From NCBI GenBank assembly GCA_934096315.1, contig CAKOLT010000002.1, positions 1-64,000 of the forward strand: a stretch of DNA of 64,000 nucleotides, read 5' to 3'. The position numbers and the translations under genes are program-made. Under the pieces are notes generated by a model. That model ran no database searches and had not been told where the DNA came from. It saw only the letters and a list, made by a program, of their open reading frames with translations. This stretch comes from an uncultured Bacilli bacterium. Lineage in GTDB: Bacteria; Bacillota_I; Bacilli_A; RF39; UBA660. Below are positions 46,064-54,766 of this stretch, piece by piece. The stretch's first letter is position 1; the number at the start of each line of letters is the position of its first letter.

Positions 46064-47617
46064 ATGGATGGTAATATAATCTCCATTATAACGTTTGTTC
46101 TTGGACTAGTAATCGGAGTAGCAGTAATATTAATATATAAAGCAATCCAAACAAAAAAAACAGGAAAAACTGCAGACTCTATTATAGATAAAGCAAAAAA
46201 AGAAGCAGAAAAACATAAAAGAGATACTATATTAGAAACAAAAGAAGAAGTACACAGATTAAAACTTGATTCTGAAAAAGAAATTAAAGAAAAAAAGAAC
46301 GAAATCAAAGAATCAGAAGAAAGACTATTACAAAGAGAAAATAATATAGACAGAAGAGATTTAGCAATGCAAAAAAGAGAAACAAACCTAGAAGATAGAG
46401 AAAGATCTCTTTTAAAAAAGCAAGAAGAAATTCAAGAAACAAAAGAAAAAATGGAGGAAATAAAAAGACAAGAATTAGAAGAATTAGAAAAAATAAGTAA
46501 ACTTACAGAGGAAGAAGCAAAAAAAGCCATAATGAAAATGGTAGAAGAAAAAACATCCAAAGAAATAGTAGCTTATATTAAAGAAAAAGAGGAAGAAGCA
46601 AAATTAGAAGTAGACACAAAAGCCAAAGAATTACTAATAAGTTGCATGGAAAAATATGCTGCAGACGTAACAAACGAACAAACAGTATCAGTAATTACTT
46701 TACCAAATGATGAAATGAAAGGAAGAATCATTGGTAGAGAGGGAAGAAATGTAAGAACTATAGAATCAGTAACCGGAGTAGACTTAATAATAGATGATAC
46801 ACCAGAAGCAATAGTAATATCTAGTTTTGACCCATTAAGAAGAGAGATTGCAAAACTAACATTAGAAACTCTTATTAAAGATGGAAGAATACATCCAACA
46901 AGAATAGAAGAAGTCTATAATAAAATGTGTAATGAAGTAAATCAAAGAATAAAAGAATATGGAAAAAATGCTATATATGAATTAGGAATATCCAAAATGG
47001 ATCCTAAACTAGTAGAAATAGTAGGAAAATTACACTTTAGAAGTAGTTTTGGTCAAAATGCTCTAAATCATTCTATGGAAGTAGCAAACATTTCTGGTAT
47101 AATAGCAGGAGAAATTGGAGAAAGAGTAAACTTGGCTAAACGTGCCGGATTACTCCACGACATAGGAAAAGCAATTGACTACGAAATGGAAGGTAGCCAT
47201 GTCCAGGTAGGAATGGATATTGCCAAAAAATATGGAGAAGACGAAGTAGTAATAAACTCAATTGCTTCTCACCATGGCGATTATCCAGCAACAAGCATTA
47301 TAGCAACAATCGTAAGTATTGCAGACACATTATCAGCTTCACGCCCTGGGGCAAGAAATGACTCTTCAGACATCTATTTCCAAAGATTAGAAAAACTAGA
47401 AAAGATAGGAAATGACATTCACGGAGTTGAAAAAACCTATGCAATTCAAGCAGGAAGAGAATTAAGAGTAATCGTAAAACCAGAAGAAGTAGATGATCTA
47501 ACTGCCCATCAAATAGCAATAGATATTAAAGAAAAAATAGAATCAGAAATGCAATATCCAGGTACTATTAAAATAACCGTAGTAAGAGAAACAAGGGCAA
47601 CAGAAGAGGCTAAATAG
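46064..47617 (+). CDS. rny: ribonuclease Y
   Basis: RNase Y is the membrane-anchored endonuclease that starts mRNA decay in many Gram-positives. The N-terminal anchor (IISIITFVLGLVIGVAVILI), a long charged coiled coil (about residues 30-175), a KH domain (MKGRIIGREGRNVRTIESVT), and the HD domain with HSMEVANISG and LLHDIGKAID are in order, ending with QYPGTIKITVVRETRA. Length 517 matches. I use ATG 46064 behind TTGGAGGT; the TTG at 46052 is part of that ribosome site. The gene order recA-rny is as in Bacillus. Confidence 0.96.
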   Translation: MDGNIISIITFVLGLVIGVAVILIYKAIQTKKTGKTADSIIDKAKKEAEKHKRDTILETKEEVHRLKLDSEKEIKEKKNEIKESEERLLQRENNIDRRDLAMQKRETNLEDRERSLLKKQEEIQETKEKMEEIKRQELEELEKISKLTEEEAKKAIMKMVEEKTSKEIVAYIKEKEEEAKLEVDTKAKELLISCMEKYAADVTNEQTVSVITLPNDEMKGRIIGREGRNVRTIESVTGVDLIIDDTPEAIVISSFDPLRREIAKLTLETLIKDGRIHPTRIEEVYNKMCNEVNQRIKEYGKNAIYELGISKMDPKLVEIVGKLHFRSSFGQNALNHSMEVANISGIIAGEIGERVNLAKRAGLLHDIGKAIDYEMEGSHVQVGMDIAKKYGEDEVVINSIASHHGDYPATSIIATIVSIADTLSASRPGARNDSSDIYFQRLEKLEKIGNDIHGVEKTYAIQAGRELRVIVKPEEVDDLTAHQIAIDIKEKIESEMQYPGTIKITVVRETRATEEAK

Positions 47618-47647
47618 TCTTCTTCTTTTAATTAACAAGGAGGGAAC

Positions 47648-48613
47648 ATGGGATTATTTAATAAAATAAAAAACATATTTAAAGAAGAACCACAACAAAC
47701 TGAAAAATACGAAAAAGGATTAACAAAAACCAGAAAAGAGTTTGTCTCTCAATTAAGTAATTTATCAAAAAAATATAAATTCATAAATGATGATTACTTC
47801 GAAGAGTTAGAAGACATCCTAATAATGTCAGATATAGGAATAAATACAGTAATGAAATTCGTAGACAAACTAAAAGACAGAGTAAAAAGAGAAAAAATAA
47901 CAGACACAGATTACCTAAAAGAAATAATAATAGACGAACTATTAATAATGTATGTTGAAGGAAGTGTAGTAAGCAGTAAAATAAATTATAGTAAAACTTC
48001 TCCAACCGTTATCCTCTTTGTAGGAGTAAATGGTGTAGGCAAAACAACAACAATAGGTAAAATAGCAGATAAATTAAAAAAAGAAGGTAAAAAACCATTA
48101 TTAGTAGCGGGTGACACATTTAGAGCAGGGGCAATAGAACAACTAGAAAAATGGGCTGAAAAAATTGATGTCCCTATTGTAACCTCAAACTCAAAAGACC
48201 CAGCTAGCGTAATATATGATGGAATAACAAAAGCCAAACAAGAAGATAGTGATGTTATATTAATAGATACCGCCGGAAGATTACAAAACAAAACAAACTT
48301 AATGCAAGAATTAAGTAAAATAAATAAAGTAATTCAAAAACAAATACCAGACGCTCCCCATGAAACATTATTAGTAATAGATTCAACTACAGGACAAAAT
48401 GGAATATCTCAAGCCAGATCATTTAAAGAAATAACAAATATAACAGGTATTGTATTAACAAAGCTAGATGGTACCGCTAAAGGTGGTATCGTCCTAGGAA
48501 TAAAAGAAGAAATAGGAATACCAGTAAAGTTTGTAGGACTTGGAGAAAAAACCGAAGACTTAGAACCATTTGATATAGAAAAATACATTTATGGTCTATT
48601 TAAAGATCTATAG
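47648..48613 (+). CDS. ftsY: signal recognition particle receptor FtsY
   Basis: FtsY is the SRP receptor GTPase that docks ribosome-SRP complexes at the membrane. The NG domain is complete: G1 GVNGVGKTTTIGKIA near residue 123, DTFRAGAIEQLEKWA, DTAGRLQNK, TKLDGTAKGG and GLGEKTEDLEPF. At 321 residues it has only a short charged N-terminal region, as in Bacillus. It starts behind AAGGAGGG, 30 bases after rny. Confidence 0.96.
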   Translation: MGLFNKIKNIFKEEPQQTEKYEKGLTKTRKEFVSQLSNLSKKYKFINDDYFEELEDILIMSDIGINTVMKFVDKLKDRVKREKITDTDYLKEIIIDELLIMYVEGSVVSSKINYSKTSPTVILFVGVNGVGKTTTIGKIADKLKKEGKKPLLVAGDTFRAGAIEQLEKWAEKIDVPIVTSNSKDPASVIYDGITKAKQEDSDVILIDTAGRLQNKTNLMQELSKINKVIQKQIPDAPHETLLVIDSTTGQNGISQARSFKEITNITGIVLTKLDGTAKGGIVLGIKEEIGIPVKFVGLGEKTEDLEPFDIEKYIYGLFKDL

Positions 48614-48625
48614 AAAGGATAAAAT

Positions 48626-48886
48626 ATGAACAATAAGGAAACAAAAAAATTAGAAAGGAATATCTGTATATTATTAGGAGTCTTATTTATTATATCCCTA
48701 ATAGGAACCATTAAGACTATGGCACTATTTCCAACAACCCTATTATTACTATCACTTGAATTATTTACCATAGCATACTTTAACAAAAACAATAAAGAAA
48801 ATAAAAATAAAGTGATAATACTATTTACCTTAGGAATCTGTCTAGTAGTCTTTGCAACATTCTATACAGTAATAAAAACAATATAA
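48626..48886 (+). CDS. small two-span membrane protein, unknown
   Basis: An 86-residue protein with hydrophobic segments at about residues 13-42 and 60-80, separated by a charged loop (FNKNNKENKNKV). It lies 12 bases after ftsY behind GAAAGGA and overlaps ylxM (TAATGG). I do not recognise the family. Position between ftsY and ylxM suggests shared expression; no function can be claimed. Confidence 0.65.
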   Translation: MNNKETKKLERNICILLGVLFIISLIGTIKTMALFPTTLLLLSLELFTIAYFNKNNKENKNKVIILFTLGICLVVFATFYTVIKTI

Positions 48887-49191
48887 TGGAAGAAAGAAAC
48901 AACCTAATAATCCTATATGACTATTACCAAGGACTACTAACAAACAAACAAAAACAATATTTTGAACTATACTATTTTGATAATCTATCATTATCAGAAA
49001 TGTCAGAAAACTTAAACATAAGTAGAAATGCTATCCATAAAGTATTAAAAAATATTACCAATAAATTAAATTTTTATGAGGAGACACTAAAAATAAAAGC
49101 AAAAAGTGATAAATTAAAAAAAATAACTGCCAGTATTAATGATAAAGAATTACAAGATAAAATAAAAAAAATATATGAGGAGGATATATGA
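48886..49191 (+). CDS. ylxM: YlxM family DNA-binding-like protein
   Basis: YlxM (UPF0122) is a small helix-turn-helix protein resembling sigma-70 region 4; it sits in the ftsY-ylxM-ffh operon of Gram-positives and modulates SRP activity in streptococci. LYDYYQGLLTNKQKQYFELY and the HTH LSLSEMSENLNISRNAIHKV are typical. Length 101 is normal. The next start overlaps its stop (ATGA). The expected ffh gene does not follow. Confidence 0.88.
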   Translation: MEERNNLIILYDYYQGLLTNKQKQYFELYYFDNLSLSEMSENLNISRNAIHKVLKNITNKLNFYEETLKIKAKSDKLKKITASINDKELQDKIKKIYEEDI

Positions 49192-49355
49192 AAGATAAAG
49201 TACCACTAAATAAATTAAATAAAAACAAAAAGTACTTTTATTATAATCTAAATAAAAGAACTACCGGAGGTTTTGCAGACGCAGCATTTTTATCTTCATT
49301 AATACTAACAACTGGATTATGGATTATAATCATCACATTCCTAGGAGGTAAATAA
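49188..49355 (+). CDS. 55-residue single-span membrane protein, unknown
   Basis: The ATG overlaps the ylxM TGA as ATGA behind GGAGGA, and the TAA overlaps the next ATG as TAATG, so it is fitted between two coupled genes. The protein has a lysine-rich first half (DKVPLNKLNKNKKYFYYN) and one membrane segment (ADAAFLSSLILTTGLWIIII at residues 30-49). Its last codons contain the GGAGG used by the AAA+ gene. No family is recognised; it could be a membrane anchor for the ATPase, which is inference. Confidence 0.6.
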   Translation: MKDKVPLNKLNKNKKYFYYNLNKRTTGGFADAAFLSSLILTTGLWIIIITFLGGK

Positions 49356-50269
49356 TGAACAACAACATATTAAATAGATATGCAGACAATCTAACCTTAA
49401 TAAATTACATAACAAACCCAGCTATTGCCAGAGAAAAAGAAATAAAACAAGTAATACTTACGCTCTTAACCCCAGAAAAATCAGCAATTCTAGTAGGTAA
49501 ACCAGGTATAGGTAAGACCGCAATAGTAGAAGGACTTGCCTATAAAATTCAAAGAAACGATGTACCAGATATTTTAAAAGGATATCAAATATATAGAATA
49601 AATGTAACAGCCCTAGTCGGAGAAATTCAAGGAGAAAACAGAGTATTAAAATTAATTGAAGAACTAAAACAACAAACAAGAATAATACTCTTTATAGATG
49701 AAATACACACACTAATAGGATCCTCAAACGAAAAAGCCTTAGACCTAGCAAATATGTTTAAAGAAGGATTAAGTAGAGGTAGTATTAAACTAATCGGAGC
49801 AACAACCACCGCAGAATATGATAGATACATAGTAAGAGATAAAGCCTTCTTAAGAAGATTCGAAAAAATAGAAGTAGAAGAACCAACAAGTGAAATGTGT
49901 ATACAAATATTACTTCAAACATTACCAAAAATAGAAAAACAAACCGGGGTAATATTACCATACACAGAATTTATAAAACAAAAAATAATGACATTCATAG
50001 TAAATATGACTAGTGAATATAAAAGAGTCTACGAAATATCATCAAGATATCCAGATATAGCCTTAACAATAGTAAGACAAGCATTTTCCAACGCAATGTA
50101 TGAAAATAGCAGAAAAGTAGGATTCAAAAACATATATGATGCAGTAAGAACCACAAAAGCAGTATACCCAGATGTAATAAAAAAAGAATTAGTAAACTTT
50201 AAAGAAATATTCAAAGACGAATTATTGCAGGAAAATGTCCAAGTAGATCCAGATAATTATCTATCATAA
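49355..50269 (+). CDS. single-domain AAA+ ATPase related to ClpA/ClpB NBD1
   Basis: The protein of 304 residues has one AAA+ module similar to the first nucleotide-binding domain of Clp/Hsp100 proteins: AREKEIKQVI, Walker A VGKPGIGKTAIVEGLAYKI near residue 48, Walker B IILFIDEIHTLIGS near 112, sensor 1 IKLIGATTTAEYDRY, the arginine segment AFLRRFEKIEVEEP. It lacks the Clp N-terminal repeats, the middle domain, the second AAA+ domain and any ClpP-binding loop. It is translationally coupled to a small membrane protein. It is therefore probably a remodelling ATPase of unknown target, not a normal Clp unfoldase. Confidence 0.8.
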   Translation: MNNNILNRYADNLTLINYITNPAIAREKEIKQVILTLLTPEKSAILVGKPGIGKTAIVEGLAYKIQRNDVPDILKGYQIYRINVTALVGEIQGENRVLKLIEELKQQTRIILFIDEIHTLIGSSNEKALDLANMFKEGLSRGSIKLIGATTTAEYDRYIVRDKAFLRRFEKIEVEEPTSEMCIQILLQTLPKIEKQTGVILPYTEFIKQKIMTFIVNMTSEYKRVYEISSRYPDIALTIVRQAFSNAMYENSRKVGFKNIYDAVRTTKAVYPDVIKKELVNFKEIFKDELLQENVQVDPDNYLS

Positions 50270-50302
50270 AAAAATAAGCATTTTAAGTAATGCTTATTTT
50301 TT
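50270..50302. terminator. bidirectional terminator AAA+ gene / DUF1292-like gene
   Basis: AAAAATAAGCATT (50270-50282) pairs with AATGCTTATTTTT (50289-50301) around a six-base loop. A and T tails serve both strands. Confidence 0.88.
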
Positions 50303-50557
50303 ATCTTCCTCAGTCATATCACTATAGTTTATAGTAAACACTCCAAGAAGAGCAGTTTTTAACTTATCATCATTAACAACCTCTACATACTCTTCCCCGC
50401 CATCATTAATACATTTGAAAAACAAATGATTATCAGAAGGCTTATCATCCTTATCAATCTCAGTTGCAAGAAAATATCTATTACCCTCAAATAAAGAATC
50501 ATCAAGTAGTAAATATTCTTTATTATTATCAAGTTTAATTATATTATTAACATTCAT
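50294..50557 (-). CDS. DUF1292-like protein
   Basis: An 87-residue acidic protein resembling the YrzB/DUF1292 family of small Firmicute proteins of unknown role: IIKLDNNKEYLLLDDSLFEG, YFLATEIDKDD, and FKCINDGGEEYVEVV. The usual DUF1292 neighbours (the Holliday-junction gene yrrK and alaS) are absent. It is downstream of the 509-residue gene by 18 bases on the same strand, so both are likely on one transcript. Confidence 0.7.
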   Translation of the reverse strand: MNVNNIIKLDNNKEYLLLDDSLFEGNRYFLATEIDKDDKPSDNHLFFKCINDGGEEYVEVVNDDKLKTALLGVFTINYSDMTEEDKK

Positions 50558-50575
50558 ACTATAATAACACCCTTT

Positions 50576-52105
50576 CTATTTTCCTCTTCCCATCTTTTTA
50601 TCAAGTTCTTCTAAATCTTCTTGAGCACTACTTGCAAGCTCAGTATAAGGATCATTTGTACCTCTACCATTATATACATTTTTTAATGGCTCAGTTTTTA
50701 AAGCTTCCTCAACAGTATCACTAACTTCCTCTTTAGTCTCTTCCTCAGAAACATCTATATGTGCTCCATGACCACCAGATTTCATCAAATCATCCCAGTG
50801 AGGATCCTTTTCAGTAAGCGGAGTCTTTGGAGAATAAGGTTTATCAGTATCTACAAGTAGATCTGGTCCTCCATCAGAAGTCTTAGACCTATCTTCATCA
50901 CGTTCTTCTTCATAATCCTCTTCATCATCATAATAATAATCATCTCTATTTCTCTTTAGCCCACTAATGAAACCTTTAACTTTACTACCAAAACCTCTTA
51001 ATCCTTGGAATGAAGTCTTATCTTCACTAGAACTTTCTTGTAAAGTTGCATCCTTATTTAGTGCTAGTTTATTATGGACTGCATTAGCAATACTATAAGC
51101 ACTAACTCCAGCAGCAGCTGAAACAGCACTAACTAAAGCACCCTTACCTAATATTGCACCTGCTCCAAAAGTCCAAACACCAGTTTTAGCAGCATATGTT
51201 GCTCCAATAATATTACCAAGAGCAACATTATTAGCATGTAGTGCATTCATAAGACCAATATTACCAACTTCTTTAGCAATCCACCAGTTAACAGAATTAG
51301 TAGCCATAAGTGTAGGAATCACACCAGCTGCAAGAGTAAATACTGTAGCTGCAATAGCAGCAAGAGCTATACCAATAATAATCTGTCTTTTATGTTTATT
51401 TAACCAATTACATACTCTACTACCAGTAACTTTCATTCTTCCACTAGTCTTATCAGCATCATCAGTTTTTCCACTATCTACTTTTGGACTCTCTTCTGGA
51501 ACATTATCCCTAATCTCACTCTTATCCTCATCTCTAGTCTCATCTTTAGTAGCTTCGTCACCCTTAGCAGGCCCATCATCATGTTTGCTGTCCTTTTCGC
51601 TTTCAGTTTTAGAACTTAGTAATTCCTTAGTCTCCTCTAAATTCTTAATCATAGCATTAATCTCCCCAACTACTTCTCCATATTTACTAGTAGGAAGTTC
51701 TGGAAGATCTGGAAAATCTTCCTTTAAAGTTTGACCATAAATACTACGTTGTAAAGATTGTAAATAACTGATAACATCATCAAAATTATTACCCTTACCC
51801 TTAATACTCTCCTTAACAGCAGTTAAGAAAGTCTTAGCTTTTTCATCATTTATTTTATTTTTTTCTTCACGAGCCTCTTTCTCTTTTCTTGAAATAAACT
51901 CACCATACTTATAATTCTCAAGTCTTTTTGCAATTTCACGAGATTCTTCAGGAAGTAATCCCACGCTATTTAAAGAAACACTATCCATATGATTATCATA
52001 ATACATAATCATAGACTCAATATAATTAGAAGCAACCTCGTAACGCATATTATTAGCTTTTTCAATAACATTATTAACAATATCGTTAATTCTTTCAGTA
52101 TTCAT
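50576..52105 (-). CDS. unknown 509-residue protein with acidic linkers and hydrophobic core
   Basis: I do not recognise it. Layout: a helical N-terminal domain (residues 1-170; ERINDIVNNVIEKANNMRYE), a disordered acidic linker (about 170-225, many DE/K/S), a core with hydrophobic segments at about 240-265 (IIIGIALAAIAATVFTLAAG) and 315-345 (GAGAILGKGALVSAVSAAAG), and a second long charged tail (DDYYYDDEEDYEEERDED, then SEEETKEEVSDTVEE). It has no signal peptide. It starts behind AGGAGG with a good promoter and is followed by the DUF1292-like gene. A membrane-bound scaffold is one guess. Confidence 0.7.
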   Translation of the reverse strand: MNTERINDIVNNVIEKANNMRYEVASNYIESMIMYYDNHMDSVSLNSVGLLPEESREIAKRLENYKYGEFISRKEKEAREEKNKINDEKAKTFLTAVKESIKGKGNNFDDVISYLQSLQRSIYGQTLKEDFPDLPELPTSKYGEVVGEINAMIKNLEETKELLSSKTESEKDSKHDDGPAKGDEATKDETRDEDKSEIRDNVPEESPKVDSGKTDDADKTSGRMKVTGSRVCNWLNKHKRQIIIGIALAAIAATVFTLAAGVIPTLMATNSVNWWIAKEVGNIGLMNALHANNVALGNIIGATYAAKTGVWTFGAGAILGKGALVSAVSAAAGVSAYSIANAVHNKLALNKDATLQESSSEDKTSFQGLRGFGSKVKGFISGLKRNRDDYYYDDEEDYEEERDEDRSKTSDGGPDLLVDTDKPYSPKTPLTEKDPHWDDLMKSGGHGAHIDVSEEETKEEVSDTVEEALKTEPLKNVYNGRGTNDPYTELASSAQEDLEELDKKMGRGK

Positions 52106-52125
52106 ATATACCTCCTTCTAACAAA

Positions 52126-52154
52126 ATAATAACATATTTCGTACTAAAAGTCAA
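52126..52154 (-). promoter_or_regulatory. promoter of the 509-residue gene
   Basis: On the minus strand TTGACT (52154-52149), 17 bases, TATTAT (52131-52126). Confidence 0.75.
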
Positions 52155-52161
52155 TTTTTTT

Positions 52162-52183
52162 AAAAAGGAACTATAAAAGTTCC
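52162..52183 (-). terminator. terminator of the 227-residue gene
   Basis: GGAACT / AGTTCC (52167-52172 and 52178-52183) form a six-bp stem with a five-base loop; on the minus strand a T run follows. Confidence 0.7.
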
Positions 52184-52196
52184 TCCTGTAAAAATA

Positions 52197-52880
52197 TTAG
52201 TGACTTATAACTCTTCCTTTTTTTGATATATCATTAGAAACAGTCATTTTTTCATCAATTTCTCTTTGAGATAACATTGTAGAATCAGCAACCTCACAAG
52301 CTACTCTTAACGCAATATCCATATCTTTAATAAGTTTTTTATCCTTAAGACCATTAAATAAACAGTACTCTAAAGTATCAAGACCATTTCTGAAATTATC
52401 AAGTAACCACTGATTATTAAAATCATCTCTAAAGTTATAAGTAAAGTCAATTGAACTACCATCAATTATTAGTCCAGCACTCTTTTCAGTATTCTTATCA
52501 TTAGAATATGGAGCTTTTTTACCATCACGGTAAAATGCACTATTAAAAGTAGCCAAAAAGATAACTGAATAAAATACTCTATAATCTACTAATAAATCTC
52601 TAGGATTCTTACCAGCAAATTCTTCTACTTTATAATCGCAAGGTTTTGAAGCTAAATAAGCAACATTACCAGTTTTCATGAAATTACGTAGTGCACTTAC
52701 ACAAACCATGGTAGAAAAAAGTTTTTCCATAGAAGTTAAAGCATAATTAATTGCCTCACCATTATAAATAATCTCACTAAACTTACCCTTACCTACAGTA
52801 GCATCATTATCATTAGAAGAATACCAATTAGGCACCATATAAGATTTAATAGAATCAGCAAACATAGTTCTTTGTGTCAT
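52197..52880 (-). CDS. unknown 227-residue protein
   Basis: No family recognised. The protein is soluble-looking, without signal peptide or membrane span. Notable segments are MVCVSALRNFMKTGNVAYLA, AGLIIDGSSIDFTYNFRDDF and WLLDNFRNGLDTLEYCLFNG. It has a full-consensus promoter and its own terminator, so it should be well expressed on its own. Its neighbour is the 509-residue gene in the same direction. It may be specific to this lineage. Confidence 0.68.
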   Translation of the reverse strand: MTQRTMFADSIKSYMVPNWYSSNDNDATVGKGKFSEIIYNGEAINYALTSMEKLFSTMVCVSALRNFMKTGNVAYLASKPCDYKVEEFAGKNPRDLLVDYRVFYSVIFLATFNSAFYRDGKKAPYSNDKNTEKSAGLIIDGSSIDFTYNFRDDFNNQWLLDNFRNGLDTLEYCLFNGLKDKKLIKDMDIALRVACEVADSTMLSQREIDEKMTVSNDISKKGRVISH

Positions 52881-52912
52881 ATTCTTCCACCCCCTCTCAA
52901 CAAACTAACCAA

Positions 52913-52941
52913 ATTATACCACAAAATACTACAATTGTCAA
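52913..52941 (-). promoter_or_regulatory. promoter of the 227-residue gene
   Basis: On the minus strand TTGACA (52941-52936), 17 bases, TATAAT (52918-52913): full consensus. Confidence 0.88.
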
Positions 52942-52975
52942 CAAAAAATGCAAACAAACATTTTATTAAATAATA

Positions 52976-53004
52976 TTAACCTATTTCAAATAGTGGAATA
53001 TACT
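52976..53004 (+). promoter_or_regulatory. promoter of the ABC importer operon
   Basis: TTAACC (52976-52981), 17 bases, TATACT (52999-53004), followed by AAGGAGGA. No riboswitch-like structure lies in the 20-base leader. Confidence 0.5.
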
Positions 53005-53025
53005 ATTATGAAGTAAGGAGGAATA

Positions 53026-54027
53026 ATGAAAAAAATAATAAAAGGCATCGTAATTCTTTTAATAATCTTCTTAATAAGTATCTTTGTATACGACAGGAAA
53101 AACGAAGAAAAAAGCGAACTTACAAAATTAACTTTAGCAGAAGTAACACATAGTGTATTTTATGCCCCTCAATATGTAGCCCTATCCCTAGGATACTTTG
53201 AAGAAGAAGGATTAGATGTAGAATTAGTTTTAACAAGTGGTGCAGATGCGGTAATGTCTGCAGTGCTATCCGGAGATGTAGACATTGGCTTTTCCGGAAC
53301 CGAAGCCACAATATATGTATATAATGGTGGTGAAAAAGATTACATAATGACATTTGCGGGATTAACACAAAAAGATGGTAGCTTTTTAGTCTCAAGAAAT
53401 AAAATAGATAATTTCACTTTAGATGATTTAAAAGGAAAATATGTAATAGGAGGACGTGTCGGAGGAATGCCTGAAATGACCTTTGAATGGGCACTAAAAA
53501 GTAATAATATAGATCCCCAAAAAGATTTAACAATAGATACTTCAGTAGCATTCCCAGCAATGGAAGGTGCATTCATCGGTGGTATCGGGGATTTTGTAAC
53601 CTTATTTGAACCAAATGCTACATCGGTAGAAAAAGCCGGCTTAGGATATATAGTAGCTTATGTTGGTGATTTAGGAGGTAATGTACCATATACAGCATAT
53701 AATGCCAGAAAAAGCTATATAGAAAATAATCCAAAAGTAATAAAAGGTTTCTCTAATGCCATAAATAAAGCTTTAAAATATGTCCAAGATAATACAAGTG
53801 AAGATATTGCAAAATTAATACTAGACCAATTTCCAAACACTAGTTTAGAAGATATGATAACAATAGTAGACAGATACAAAACAGCAGAAGCTTGGAAAAA
53901 GAATATAACCATAAATGAAGAAGAATGGAAACATATTCAAGAAATAGTAATTAGTGCTGGAGAATTAGACCAAATGGTAGATTATGACAAATTAATATAT
54001 AACAAATATTTCCAAAATTATGAATAA
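53026..54027 (+). CDS. ABC transporter substrate-binding protein, NMT1/THI5-SsuA type
   Basis: This is an extracytoplasmic binding protein of the family that carries thiamine precursors, sulfonates, nitrate or taurine. The hydrophobic N-terminus (IIKGIVILLIIFLISIFVY, about residues 3-21) has no lipobox cysteine, so the protein is probably held by an uncleaved anchor. The SsuA/THI5 core is clear: FYAPQYVALSLGYFEEEGLD, SGADAVMSAVLSGDVDIGF, DDLKGKYVIGGRVGGMPE. It is first in a three-gene operon and overlaps the ATPase gene by eight bases. The ligand is not readable from the sequence. Confidence 0.85.
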   Translation: MKKIIKGIVILLIIFLISIFVYDRKNEEKSELTKLTLAEVTHSVFYAPQYVALSLGYFEEEGLDVELVLTSGADAVMSAVLSGDVDIGFSGTEATIYVYNGGEKDYIMTFAGLTQKDGSFLVSRNKIDNFTLDDLKGKYVIGGRVGGMPEMTFEWALKSNNIDPQKDLTIDTSVAFPAMEGAFIGGIGDFVTLFEPNATSVEKAGLGYIVAYVGDLGGNVPYTAYNARKSYIENNPKVIKGFSNAINKALKYVQDNTSEDIAKLILDQFPNTSLEDMITIVDRYKTAEAWKKNITINEEEWKHIQEIVISAGELDQMVDYDKLIYNKYFQNYE

Positions 54028-54766
54028 CATACTAAAAGTCCAAAACTTAAAAAAAATCTACCACAGTAAAAAAGAGGAAGTATTAGCAATAGAAAACATA
54101 AATTTTGATGTAAAAAAAGGGGAGTTCATTGCAATAGTAGGACCGTCAGGATGCGGTAAATCTACCCTTCTTGGAATTTTATGTTCCCTAGAAGAACCAT
54201 CCGGAGGAGAAATTATTTATGACAAAAATATTAAAATAGCATATATGCTCCAGGAGGATTGCCTTTTTGATTGGTTAACAATATTAGATAACTGTCTTTT
54301 AGGCTTAAAAGTTCAAAACAACATAACCAAAGAAAATAAAGAAAAAGTATTAGAGCTACTTAATACATATGGCTTAAAAGAATTTATTAATAGTTACCCA
54401 AAAAGTCTTTCTGGGGGAATGAGACAAAGAGTAGCCTTAATTAGAACACTTGCTACAAACCCTGATATAATATTATTAGACGAACCATATTCTGCTTTAG
54501 ATTATCAAACAAGACTAGCAGTCTCAGATGATGTGTATAAAATAATAAAAAAAGAAGCTAAAACTGTTATAATGATAACTCATGACATTTCGGAAGCCTT
54601 AGCAATGGCTGATAGAGTAATAGTGCTATCAGAAAGACCTGCTAAAATAAAAAAAATATTTGAAATAAATTTAACAGGAAAAACAACTCCTATAGAAAAT
54701 AGAAAATGTCCAGAGTTTGCCAAATACTATGATGAAATATGGAAGGAAATAGATATTAGTGTATAA
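54020..54766 (+). CDS. ABC transporter ATP-binding protein (SsuB/TauB/ThiZ type)
   Basis: It drives the importer. Walker A GPSGCGKSTLLG near residue 40, the Q-loop MLQEDCLFDW near 80, signature LSGGMRQRVALIRTLA near 134 and Walker B IILLDEPYSALD near 155 are intact, with the switch His in MITHDISEA. The LLPWLT-like Q-loop context (CLFDWLTI) is typical of the nitrate/sulfonate/taurine subfamily. Length 248 is normal. Both ends overlap the neighbours by eight bases. Confidence 0.93.
   Translation: MNNILKVQNLKKIYHSKKEEVLAIENINFDVKKGEFIAIVGPSGCGKSTLLGILCSLEEPSGGEIIYDKNIKIAYMLQEDCLFDWLTILDNCLLGLKVQNNITKENKEKVLELLNTYGLKEFINSYPKSLSGGMRQRVALIRTLATNPDIILLDEPYSALDYQTRLAVSDDVYKIIKKEAKTVIMITHDISEALAMADRVIVLSERPAKIKKIFEINLTGKTTPIENRKCPEFAKYYDEIWKEIDISV

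Noticed and set aside
52981..53025. TPP riboswitch before the THI5-like importer
   Set aside because: The leader between promoter and start is only about 20 bases and lacks the CTGAGA thi-box.
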